From contig DATHBB010000006.1 of the NCBI GenBank assembly GCA_035296385.1, positions 1-34,660 on the forward strand: a stretch of 34,660 nt of DNA. Reading direction: 5' to 3'. This DNA comes from JAIVJZ01 sp035296385. GTDB lineage: Bacteria; Acidobacteriota; Blastocatellia; Pyrinomonadales; Pyrinomonadaceae. Position numbers and translations under genes: made by a program. Shown in pieces: positions 1-7,515 of this stretch. How positions within the stretch are numbered: position 1 is the stretch's first letter; the number at the start of each line of letters is the position of its first letter. Below the pieces are notes generated by a model that had not been told where the DNA came from, made no database searches, and saw only the letters and a list, made by a program, of their open reading frames with translations.

Positions 1-2
1 GC

Positions 3-725
3 TTTACTCCCGAACAGATTAAAGCTATCGATCAACAAATAAGTGTGGCTCTCGATAATTTTACCGAGAAGGTCGGAAAAATTACCGGTGATGCTATAAA
101 AACTAATCAGGGCAATATAATTAAAACAGCAGAAGCAAAAATAACCGAAGCGGTAAACAATAATCAAAGGATTATTATTGCGGCGGCACAAGAACAATCA
201 GACCAAAAGAAAGATAATACCTTGTGGAAATTTTTTACGGCAGCTTTCCCTGTAATCTCCACCGCAGCTTTAGGCTTTTTGATATGGCAGGTCCAGACCA
301 ATATCGACACTAAGATTTCCGAAAATAACGAGATACTCAAAATTGAGTTATCTATAAGGGAGGAATTTTATAAGAAGAAACTAAACACTTATGAAAACAC
401 TCATAAACAAATGTCGCAACTCGTCGAGGCGCTTCAGAATGCTCTAGTGGACCGTGAAAGCAAAAGCAAAGCAATTGAAAGCTTAAGAGCCATGTATCAG
501 GACTATAGCCAAAACAATTTATATATGAGTAACGACGTGGTTAATGAACTTGAAAAATTATGTGACTTAGGCACTGATTTACCACCCCTCAGAAGAAATG
601 GGAAGACAGATATAAGTCAAATTGTAGATCAAGTTGCGAGAGTGGAAACAAAAATGAAGGAAGATTTACATGTTGATGAAATCGGCAAAGTGAGTGAAAT
701 TCTGAGGAAGAATCAGCCCAGATGA
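3..725 (+). CDS. Partial hypothetical membrane-anchored coiled-coil protein
   Basis: The reading frame is open to the left edge of the window, so the gene probably begins upstream. A GTG at 45 is the first start codon visible but has no Shine-Dalgarno. The product is rich in Lys, Asn, Gln and Glu, with one clear hydrophobic segment about 60-85 residues after the GTG (LWKFFTAAFPVISTAALGFL region). A charged, probably coiled-coil stretch follows. I do not recognise a family. Its base composition is much AT-richer than every gene from 1462 onward, which suggests a different origin. It converges with the small secreted protein at 742-1041 with only 16 bp between the stops. It could be a phage, cassette or defence-island accessory gene, but nothing in the sequence decides this. 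Confidence 0.6.
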   Translation, partial: FTPEQIKAIDQQISVALDNFTEKVGKITGDAIKTNQGNIIKTAEAKITEAVNNNQRIIIAAAQEQSDQKKDNTLWKFFTAAFPVISTAALGFLIWQVQTNIDTKISENNEILKIELSIREEFYKKKLNTYENTHKQMSQLVEALQNALVDRESKSKAIESLRAMYQDYSQNNLYMSNDVVNELEKLCDLGTDLPPLRRNGKTDISQIVDQVARVETKMKEDLHVDEIGKVSEILRKNQPR

Positions 726-741
726 TAAACAGGCCGATTCT

Positions 742-1041
742 TTACTCCACTTCCTCCTGTTCTTCGATTATTTTGAATAAAGCTTTCTGACCTTCTTGAT
801 TGCTGGTCTTAATTATATGCTCGTCCTTCGTGCCGACCTGGCATGCAAAAGTAACGCAATCACCATTTCTCGACACTACTTTGACCTTCTGTTTACAACC
901 TCCCCAGGGGTCTGAGCAGTCTGCATCAACGCATACCGGAGCAGCGTTCATGGGTGCGTCTCTTCTTTTAGCTGTACCAGGAAAAGAACTAAGCAGGAGA
1001 GCGGCAAGAATTAGAACTGGCATGTAAGAAAGTTTTTTCAT
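742..1041 (-). CDS. Small secreted cysteine-containing protein, unknown function
   Basis: This 99-residue product starts with a typical signal peptide: MKK, then the hydrophobic run MPVLILAALLLSS, then a cleavable-looking region near residue 24. The mature part has four cysteines clustered in the middle (CVDADC, GGC, GDC) plus one in FACQ, so disulfides or metal binding are possible. It ends in an acidic tail. The ATG at 1041 is supported by a GAGGA ribosome binding site 6 nt upstream. AT-rich DNA upstream on the minus strand contains TATACT (1098-1093) as a possible -10. I do not recognise the family. Composition matches the left neighbour rather than the GC-rich genes to the right. Confidence 0.6.
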   Translation of the reverse strand: MKKLSYMPVLILAALLLSSFPGTAKRRDAPMNAAPVCVDADCSDPWGGCKQKVKVVSRNGDCVTFACQVGTKDEHIIKTSNQEGQKALFKIIEEQEEVE

Positions 1042-1461
1042 ATTCGTTCCTCTTTCATGAGATTTGACGGCGGCAAAATACTGCTCTTAATAAGTATAAA
1101 ATACAAATCCAAATATCTCTATCATAATATTAAAGCCGCGCCTGACAACGGCATGCAACCCGACCGCGATAAGCGCGGCTCTCATCGATAACAATCCGCA
1201 GTCCGCAATTGTATTGACACGGATGCGCGCGCGTCTTAGTCTTAGAGCGGTGGTTTTAGCGAGCGCGCGTGGCCTGTTCCGGCGTGCGGGCGGCTAACCT
1301 TTCCGGCGCGATCCGGCGCGTTACCCGAACGCTCCGAGTCGCGAGCCGGAGTTCGGTCACTACACCCTGCCAGGTCTCGCGGGTCGAAAGCGGCGACGCC
1401 GCCGCTACGCATCGCAAACCCCGATAGACGCCGCGCAAACATTCTTCAATTACAACGGATC
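1042..1461. other. Intergenic region at a composition boundary
   Basis: This 420-bp stretch has no convincing gene. 1042-1133 is AT-rich and probably carries the leftward promoter of the small secreted gene. From about 1134 it becomes strongly GC-rich. It contains the attC-like segment (1134-1180) and a TTGACA at 1214-1219 without a good -10 partner (TAGTCT 17 nt on). The two antisense frames at 1242-1442 have no ribosome binding site and overlap each other in different frames, so I do not call them. Confidence 0.5.
1134..1180 (+). other. attC-like half site / 7-bp inverted repeat
   Basis: GCCTGAC (1140-1146) differs by one base from the GCCTAAC form of the integron RYYYAAC core. It is followed by AACGGC and then by CCGACCGCGATAAGCGCGG, which resembles the central stem of aadA-type attC sites. 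AGCCGCG (1134-1140) and CGCGGCT (1174-1180) are perfect inverted arms, and CCGCG/CGCGG (1164-1168/1174-1178) forms an inner stem. No GTTRRRY partner core is visible downstream, so at best this is a decayed half site. It lies exactly at the AT-rich to GC-rich transition. Confidence 0.25.
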
Positions 1462-4400
1462 ATGCGTTACCTTCCCCCAATGTTCGACGCGCAGACGACC
1501 GCCGCCGCCGTCGCCGTAGAAGTTCCCCGTTGTCGTCGCCGTCAGCCGACGACGGCCAAGTTGTGTCGTCTTGCCGCGTCTCTTAGTTTGTTGTTCTGTT
1601 TTTTCCTCGCGCCGCAAAGCGAACGCACGTCTTCTTTCCGCGCCCAGGCGCAAATTCCTACCGCCATGCCCTTCGAGCGCGAACTCTCGGGCGGCGAAAT
1701 GCACACTTATCGGCTCACTCTGAACGGCGGTCAATTCATACGCGCCGCCTTCGATCAACGCGGCGTTGATGTCGAAGTCACGCTGCTCGATGCGGGCGGG
1801 CGCGAACTCTTGCGCGTCAATAATCCCGTCGGCGTGTGGGGGCCGGAGCCCGTCTTCTTTGAAGTGGAACGCGGCGGGCAATACACGCTCATGGTCCGAC
1901 CGGCGCGACCGACCGCCCCGCCCGGTCGTTACGTGTTGACGATTGACACGCGGAGCGCGCGTGACGCGGGGAATGTGGAAAGTCTGCCCGCCGATAGGGT
2001 CTTCGCCGAAGGGACGGCGCTACTCGCATCACGCACGACGGGCGATGCTTACAAGCGCGCGACGGAAAAATATAGAGAGGCGCTCAGACTTTTTCGCGCC
2101 GCCGCCGACAGGCGCGGCGAGACGACGACGCTCGTGACCATCGGCTCGGTCGCCGCCGCGCTCGGCGAACAGCAGAACGCGCTCGCCTATTTTAACGAGG
2201 CGTTGCCGCTCTTGCGCGCGGGCAATGATCGCGCGGGCGAGGCCGCAGCTTTGAGCAGCATCGCGCAAATCTACTTCGCCCTCGGCAACAAAGAACGCGC
2301 GCTGGAAAACTTCGGGTCGGCGTTGCAACTTTTTCGCGCGGTTGAAGACCGGCGCACGGCGGCCTACACGCTCGCCAACATCGGGCTGACGCACGTTGCC
2401 ATGACCGAGCCGCGCAAAGGGCTGGACGCTTTTCAGCAGGCGCTCGTGTTGCTTCGCGCGGTCGAAGACCGGCGCGGGCAGGCGTTTGTGCTCAACCACA
2501 TCGCGCTTGTTCATTCGTCGCTCGGCGACAAGGCCGAGGCCCGACGTTATCAACGCGAAGTGCTCGCGCTCGTCCAACAGATAAACGATTGCGCGGAGAT
2601 CGCGCCCGCGTTGTCTAACCTCGCCTGGGACTCTCTGGAGACGGGCGATAAGCAGAAGGCGATAGACTATCTGAATCAAGCACTCGCATTACAAAAAAGT
2701 TGCAGCCACGACCGTTGCGGCCAGGCCACCACGCTCAACAATCTGGGCTTCGTTTATTACACGATGGGCGAGAGACAAAAATCGCTCGCGCACCTGCGAC
2801 AAGCGCTGGCCTTGTTTCTTGAGTTGGAAGACAGGGAGGGCGAGGGCGACGCGTCGAGCAACTTGATGTACGCCTTGAGGGGCGGCGGTCAATGGAGCGC
2901 GGCCATCTTCTTCGGTAAACGCGCGATCAACGCGTATCAGGCGGAGCGCGAGAGTTTGCCGTCGCAAGACTTGATGGCGCAGCGCAGTTTCATCAAGTCG
3001 AAGGAGACGACGTACAGAGAGTTGGCCGATCTGCTCGTCACGCAAAGTCGTCTGCTCGAAGCGCAGCAGGTGTTGGGGCTGCTCAAAGAGCAGGAGTATC
3101 TCGATTACGTGCGGCGCAGCGGCGACGAGACGGCCTCATCGTCGCAGAAGAAGGCCGCGCTCACGCCCGCCGAGACGAACGCCGAAAAATCTCACGACGC
3201 GCTCGCAGATCAGTTGACCATGCGCGGCAGGGAGCGCGGCGCGCTTCTGTCGAAACAGGAGCGCACTCCCGAAGAAGAGCAACGCCTCGCCGCGCTCGAC
3301 ACCGAACTGCAAGCCTCCGGTCAAGCCTTCCAAACGTTCCTCGACCGTCTCGGCGACGAACTGGGCAACACCAAACAGGCGGCGCGCGTTGAAGACCTGC
3401 GCGACTCGCAGGCGTTGATGGACGACCTTAGAGAACTGGGTTCGGGCGCGGTCGCGCTCTACACGATTGTGGGCGCGGAGAAGTATCGCGTCATACTCGT
3501 CACGCCGGACGTGCAGAAGGCGGTCGAGTACCCGATCAAAGCCGCCGACCTCGAACGTAAAATTTTGGCCTTCCGTGAGGTGCTGCAAAACCCGCGACAA
3601 GACGCGCGCCCGCTGGCTGCGGAGCTATACAAAATACTCATCGCGCCCATCGCCAAAGATTTGCAGGGCGCGCAGGCGGAGACTCTGATGTGGTCGCTCG
3701 ACGGCGCGCTGCGCTACCTGCCCGTCGCCGCGCTCTACGACGGCGAACGCTACATGGTCGAACGCTTCCGCAACGTCGTCTTCACTCCGGCGAGCAACAG
3801 TCGTCTGAAAGATCAGCCGGGCGCGAAATGGAGCGGGCTGGGGTTGGGTGTGTCGAAGGCGCAGTCGGGTTTTAGCGCGCTGCCCGGCGTGCCCGAAGAG
3901 TTGCGCGGCATCATCGGCGAAGGCGAGAACGGGAGCGCGCTCACGGGCAAAGTTATTCTGGACGACGCGTTCACGGAAGAAACTTTTCGCGCGGCGCTCC
4001 GGCAGCGTTTTCCGGTCGTCCATATCGCCAGCCACTTCGCCGTGCAACCGGGCAACGAGACCGATTCGTTTCTGCTGCTCGGAGACGGCGGACGCCTCTC
4101 GCTCGCCAAGATCAAGAGCGCCGTAAATCTCTTCGGCGGCGTGGAACTCCTGACGCTCTCGGCCTGCGATACGGCGACGGGCGGGACGGCTGCCGACGGC
4201 AAAGAGGTTGAGAGTTTCGCCGTGCTCGCGCAGCGGCAGGGCGCGAAGGCCGTGATGGCGAGCTTGTGGCCGGTGGCCGACGCGAGCACGAAACAACTCA
4301 TGCAGAGTTTCTACCGCATACGCAACTCGCAAACGGGGATGCTCAAGGCCGAAGCGCTGCGGCGCGCGCAAGTCTCGCTCCTGCGCGGCGAGGCGACCGA

Positions 4401-4548
4401 ACTCGTCGGCAACATCGAGCGTCGCGGCCTGCTCACCTCGTCGGCGCAACGCAGCGGCGAGGCGAACGCCTCCTCCGGCATCGGCAGGAACACCTTCGCG
4501 CACCCCTTCTTCTGGGCGCCCTTCATCCTCATCGGCAACTGGCGATAA
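1462..4548 (+). CDS. Exported TPR-CHAT (caspase-like) protein
   Basis: CHAT domains are caspase/separase-fold cysteine peptidases, usually joined to TPR or sensor modules. Here residues ~35-57 form a signal peptide or anchor (LAASLSLLFCFFLA, then AQA), which suggests an envelope location. Residues ~70-163 are a beta-rich domain resembling the PPC fold. About seven TPR units follow (roughly 185-470), then a charged linker, then a C-terminal CHAT domain (~720-1028). The dyad is visible: His858 in HIASHF and Cys902 in LSACDTATGG. A second in-frame ATG lies at 1480, and the N-terminus is uncertain because no strong Shine-Dalgarno precedes either start. The 3' end runs into a perfect hairpin shared with the convergent gene. 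The substrate is unknown; the TPRs probably mediate partner recognition. Confidence 0.88.
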   Translation: MRYLPPMFDAQTTAAAVAVEVPRCRRRQPTTAKLCRLAASLSLLFCFFLAPQSERTSSFRAQAQIPTAMPFERELSGGEMHTYRLTLNGGQFIRAAFDQRGVDVEVTLLDAGGRELLRVNNPVGVWGPEPVFFEVERGGQYTLMVRPARPTAPPGRYVLTIDTRSARDAGNVESLPADRVFAEGTALLASRTTGDAYKRATEKYREALRLFRAAADRRGETTTLVTIGSVAAALGEQQNALAYFNEALPLLRAGNDRAGEAAALSSIAQIYFALGNKERALENFGSALQLFRAVEDRRTAAYTLANIGLTHVAMTEPRKGLDAFQQALVLLRAVEDRRGQAFVLNHIALVHSSLGDKAEARRYQREVLALVQQINDCAEIAPALSNLAWDSLETGDKQKAIDYLNQALALQKSCSHDRCGQATTLNNLGFVYYTMGERQKSLAHLRQALALFLELEDREGEGDASSNLMYALRGGGQWSAAIFFGKRAINAYQAERESLPSQDLMAQRSFIKSKETTYRELADLLVTQSRLLEAQQVLGLLKEQEYLDYVRRSGDETASSSQKKAALTPAETNAEKSHDALADQLTMRGRERGALLSKQERTPEEEQRLAALDTELQASGQAFQTFLDRLGDELGNTKQAARVEDLRDSQALMDDLRELGSGAVALYTIVGAEKYRVILVTPDVQKAVEYPIKAADLERKILAFREVLQNPRQDARPLAAELYKILIAPIAKDLQGAQAETLMWSLDGALRYLPVAALYDGERYMVERFRNVVFTPASNSRLKDQPGAKWSGLGLGVSKAQSGFSALPGVPEELRGIIGEGENGSALTGKVILDDAFTEETFRAALRQRFPVVHIASHFAVQPGNETDSFLLLGDGGRLSLAKIKSAVNLFGGVELLTLSACDTATGGTAADGKEVESFAVLAQRQGAKAVMASLWPVADASTKQLMQSFYRIRNSQTGMLKAEALRRAQVSLLRGEATELVGNIERRGLLTSSAQRSGEANASSGIGRNTFAHPFFWAPFILIGNWR

Positions 4549-4583
4549 GCAAATTCATATCGGGGAAACTAATTAGGGAAACT

Positions 4584-4626
4584 AAAAAGGGTCGTTTCAG
4601 TTCGATGAACTGAAACGACCCTTTTT
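4584..4626. terminator. Bidirectional intrinsic terminator
   Basis: A perfect inverted repeat with 20-nt arms (4584-4603 and 4607-4626) and a 3-nt GAT centre. The arms begin with AAAAA and end with TTTTT, so each strand yields a GC-containing stem followed by a U-run. It lies between the convergent stops of the CHAT gene and the M1-like gene and can serve both. Confidence 0.93.
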
Positions 4627-4644
4627 AACGGTTAAGGTTTCGAG

Positions 4645-6699
4645 TTAGTTGCTCGAAGCTTGTTGCTGCGCGGCGGCGCGCGGGTCGTAGGGCGTGGCGA
4701 GATAGCCTTTGGCGACCGTCTGCGCGTTGTCGTAGTTGATGCCGGTTTCGACGGCCTTGTTGTATTCGCTGGTGGCGCGTGCGCGGTCGCCTTTGGCGTC
4801 GTAGGCGTTGCCGCGTTTGATGTGCGCCCAGACTTCGATCCAGGAGGGCTTGCGGTTTCCGTCGAGCGCGGCCTGAAAATGGTCGAGCGCCGGATCGTAG
4901 TTACGTTGTTCGAGGTAGATCAAGCCGAGGTTGTAGTAGACCCACGAGTTCGACTTGTCGAGCTTGAGCGCCTCTTCCAGTTGGCGTTGCGCCTCGGCAT
5001 ACTGGCCTTCGCGATAAAGTTCGATGCCGCGACGCGCCACGACCGAGACGCGCAAATCTTCCGAGAGACGCAGGATTTTATTGTTCGGATCAACCAGAAC
5101 TTCGAGCGGCGCGCCGTTCGACTCGAAATCGAAGTCCTCGCTCTTTTCGTCTATGCGGACGGTCGTGATCTGGTTCTGGTTGTCGCCCTCTGCGCGCAGC
5201 ATCACTTCGACGGGCATGCGCAAGCCCTCGAAGTTCTGCTTGACCGTGCCGCGCGCGCGAAACTTGTTCGTGCGCGTGCGTATGATCTGGTAGTCAACCG
5301 TGAATTCCGGCACGCCCGTGCCTTCCACCCAGCGCGCGAAGAAGTAGCGCATGTTGAGGCCGACCTCGCGCGTCGTGAGACGCTCGAAGTCGTCTATCGA
5401 GACGCTCTTGCCACGATACTCCTGGTAGAGCTTGCGCAGCAGATCGTCGAATTTCTCTTTGCCGATTGTTTCGCGCAGCATGCGGAAGACCATCGCGCCC
5501 TTGTAGAAGATGATGGATTGATATTGCGGCGAGGTGTCGTCAAGTTGCGAGGGCGCGCGCAGGATGGAGGCCGATTGCTCGAACATCAAAGCGCGCTCCT
5601 GCATGTCGCGCTGCGAGGCGTCGAGCGCCGCACCCGCCAGGGTTGATTCGCGCAGGGCGAACGCGCTCCACTCGGCGAGACCTTGCGAGAGCCATGCATC
5701 GTCGAAGGATTTCAGGGCGACCGTGAAGCCCCACCATTGATAGGCCGTCTCGCGCTGCAAGCGTTCCTCTTTGGTCGGGCGCGCCGGATCGAAGAAGCTG
5801 GACGAGAGAAACTGCATGCCGGGTGCGGCGTAAGCCTCAAGGCTTTCGTCGTCAATCTGCGCGATGGTGTAGCGCGTGCCGAAGGCGGGCGCGCCGTACT
5901 GCTTCGTGTAGAACTGCAAAGCCTGACCCATCACCTCGCCGAAACGCTCGACGCGCCCTTCGCTTCCCGGCTGCACGAAGAACTGCAACTCGTAGCCGCC
6001 GATACGGAGCGTGCGCGTCACGTAGCGACCGGCGGCGATGTTGCCGATGAGCGCAGGAGTTCGATGAACGAAACGATAACGCACGGTGCCCGCCGTGCCC
6101 GCCGTCTGCGTCGGCGGCTCGTCGCTCGAACCGGCGACTTGAAATCCGGTGGGGACGATGACGGTGATGTCCGAGGTGGCGCGGTCGGCTGCGTAGTCGT
6201 GGAAGGGAAACCAGCGCGCGGCGTACATCAAATAAGAGCCTTCGTTGCCGACGTAGGCGAGGCGGCGCGTGACCAACGGCCCGCCCTCCGCCGTGACGAG
6301 CGCGCCCGACCAACGAAAGCGCAACGTGACGGGCGTGTTCGCCGGTATCACTTCACCGAGGTCGATGCGCACGTTCGGCCCGATGGACTCCAGGCCCGCG
6401 GGGTCTTGCACGAAGTTCGTCAAGGGCTTCCCGTTGCGTTCGATGCTTTCCACCTTGAGCGCGCCGTTCAGTTCGAAGACGACCGAGCGCGCGCTGTCTA
6501 AAAGTGTGAAAGTCACGTCGGCGTTGGCGCGCAGGATGTGTTCGGCGGGGCGGAGTTCGGCTTCGATGCGGTAGTTGGTCACGTCGAAACGCGTGCCGCC
6601 GCGTTGTTGCGCCGTCGCGGTGGAGGCGAAGGCGAGTGCGGCGAAAATCGCGACGCCGAGCGCGCGCAGAACGTAGGGACGCGGTAAGGGGTTCAGCAT
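4645..6699 (-). CDS. Exported M1-peptidase-like protein with TPRs, active site degenerate
   Basis: The fold is that of M1 (gluzincin) aminopeptidases, with a C-terminal TPR pair (LYREGQYAEAQRQLEEALKL onward). The zinc motif HExxH reads RETAY (Arg316-Tyr320), directly before the conserved QWWG. The third ligand Glu, exactly 19 residues later, is Gln339 (WLSQGLAEW). The Tyr expected two residues before the conserved KG is Phe398 (IIFYKG). Only Glu317 remains, so peptidase activity is very unlikely and a binding or scaffold role is more plausible. I chose ATG 6699 because it gives a clean signal peptide (YVLRALGVAIFAALAFASTA, then TAQQ). The upstream TTG at 6750 overlaps a TATAAT box. The gene is monocistronic on the minus strand and ends at the shared hairpin. 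Confidence 0.85.
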   Translation of the reverse strand: MLNPLPRPYVLRALGVAIFAALAFASTATAQQRGGTRFDVTNYRIEAELRPAEHILRANADVTFTLLDSARSVVFELNGALKVESIERNGKPLTNFVQDPAGLESIGPNVRIDLGEVIPANTPVTLRFRWSGALVTAEGGPLVTRRLAYVGNEGSYLMYAARWFPFHDYAADRATSDITVIVPTGFQVAGSSDEPPTQTAGTAGTVRYRFVHRTPALIGNIAAGRYVTRTLRIGGYELQFFVQPGSEGRVERFGEVMGQALQFYTKQYGAPAFGTRYTIAQIDDESLEAYAAPGMQFLSSSFFDPARPTKEERLQRETAYQWWGFTVALKSFDDAWLSQGLAEWSAFALRESTLAGAALDASQRDMQERALMFEQSASILRAPSQLDDTSPQYQSIIFYKGAMVFRMLRETIGKEKFDDLLRKLYQEYRGKSVSIDDFERLTTREVGLNMRYFFARWVEGTGVPEFTVDYQIIRTRTNKFRARGTVKQNFEGLRMPVEVMLRAEGDNQNQITTVRIDEKSEDFDFESNGAPLEVLVDPNNKILRLSEDLRVSVVARRGIELYREGQYAEAQRQLEEALKLDKSNSWVYYNLGLIYLEQRNYDPALDHFQAALDGNRKPSWIEVWAHIKRGNAYDAKGDRARATSEYNKAVETGINYDNAQTVAKGYLATPYDPRAAAQQQASSN

Positions 6700-6749
6700 A
6701 AAATGTTTCTCTGGGCGGACGGCTCTTAAATTAAACTTGGCTTCCGGCA

Positions 6750-6755
6750 ATTATA
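6750..6755 (-). promoter_or_regulatory. Possible -10 box of the M1-like gene
   Basis: A perfect TATAAT on the minus strand lies about 50 nt upstream of ATG 6699. No good -35 hexamer is found at 16-18 nt. If it is used, transcription would begin near 6743, downstream of the TTG at 6750. That is why the ATG at 6699 is preferred. Confidence 0.4.
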
Positions 6756-6918
6756 CATGCCGCATCAACGAACGGGTGACGGCGGCGCGCCGACTCGTCA
6801 CAGTCCCGACTGTGCGAACAGATCCGTCGAGACGATATTCTACGGCGCGGCAAGGTTTTAGATGAGGGCTGGGCGGGCACAGTTGGCTGCGCGGACGGGG
6901 CTAATTTCGCGCTTGAAC

Positions 6919-6948
6919 TTGACAGCACGCGGAACGCGCGTTCATGCT
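6919..6948 (+). promoter_or_regulatory. Candidate sigma-70-type promoter for the thioesterase gene
   Basis: Perfect TTGACA at 6919-6924, an 18-nt spacer, then CATGCT (3 of 6 matches to TATAAT) at 6943-6948. It lies about 100 nt upstream of ATG 7046. The weak -10 keeps confidence moderate. Confidence 0.35.
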
Positions 6949-7045
6949 CTAGCGACAACAAATCTGACACAAACTAAGGACTTCTCGCGGCAGCATCAGC
7001 AGGCGCGCCCCTCGCAGCGCCGGGAGCGCCGCAGTCGAAACTTTC

Positions 7046-7468
7046 ATGGACTACACCGATCCGGCCATACGCCTGACGCTCCTGCCGCGCGACACCAACC
7101 CGCAGGGCACGATCTTCGGCGGCATCATTTTGAGTTACATAGACATCGCGGGCGCGGTCGAGGCGCACCGCCGCACGCAGATCGAGCGTTTCGTCACGGT
7201 GGCGATGCGCGAGGTCATCTTCCACCAGCCCGTCTTCGTCGGCGACCTCGTGAGCTTCTACGCCAGCACCTCTCGCATCGGCACAACCTCGATCACGATC
7301 CGCGTCGTCGTCGAAGCCGAACGCTACGGCGGCACATCGGAGCGCATCAAGGTGACGGAGGCCGAAGTCGTCTACGTAGCCGTCGATGCCAACCGCCGCA
7401 AGATGAAGATCAACCGCGACTTCATACAGGGCGACGCGTCGGGCATCGAGCAGCACGAGACGGAATAA
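7046..7468 (+). CDS. Acyl-CoA thioesterase, hotdog fold (YciA-like)
   Basis: Enzymes of this family hydrolyse acyl-CoA thioesters in the cytoplasm. The 140-residue length is typical of a single hotdog domain. GTIFGGIILSYID (residues 21-33) matches the YciA-type GNxFGGxxLxxxD helix, with Asp33 in the catalytic position. HQPVFVGDLVSFYAS is the usual mid-domain strand pair. There is no signal peptide or membrane segment. No Shine-Dalgarno precedes ATG 7046, but the frame begins exactly where family proteins begin. The gene stands alone and converges with the M16 gene, with 47 bp between stops and no visible terminator. The acyl chain preference cannot be told from sequence. Confidence 0.85.
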   Translation: MDYTDPAIRLTLLPRDTNPQGTIFGGIILSYIDIAGAVEAHRRTQIERFVTVAMREVIFHQPVFVGDLVSFYASTSRIGTTSITIRVVVEAERYGGTSERIKVTEAEVVYVAVDANRRKMKINRDFIQGDASGIEQHETE

Positions 7469-7515
7469 GACTCCCACGCGGAAACGGCGTGTTACGTAGT
7501 CGCCACGCTATCGAA

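Larger units (their letters stand above)
6700..7045. other. Divergent intergenic region
   Basis: About 346 bp between divergent genes. It holds the leftward TATAAT and a rightward TTGACA/CATGCT pair, and no gene that I can support. The frames running across it (6731-6970 minus; 6862-7602 plus) lack ribosome binding sites and recognisable sequence. Confidence 0.5.

Noticed and set aside
1242..1442. Two overlapping minus-strand frames upstream of the CHAT gene
   Set aside because: Low-complexity Arg/Ala-rich, in conflict with each other, with no start signals.
4660..6501. Antisense open frames opposite the first M1-like gene
   Set aside because: Composition artefacts of GC-rich third positions; no motif and no ribosome binding site.
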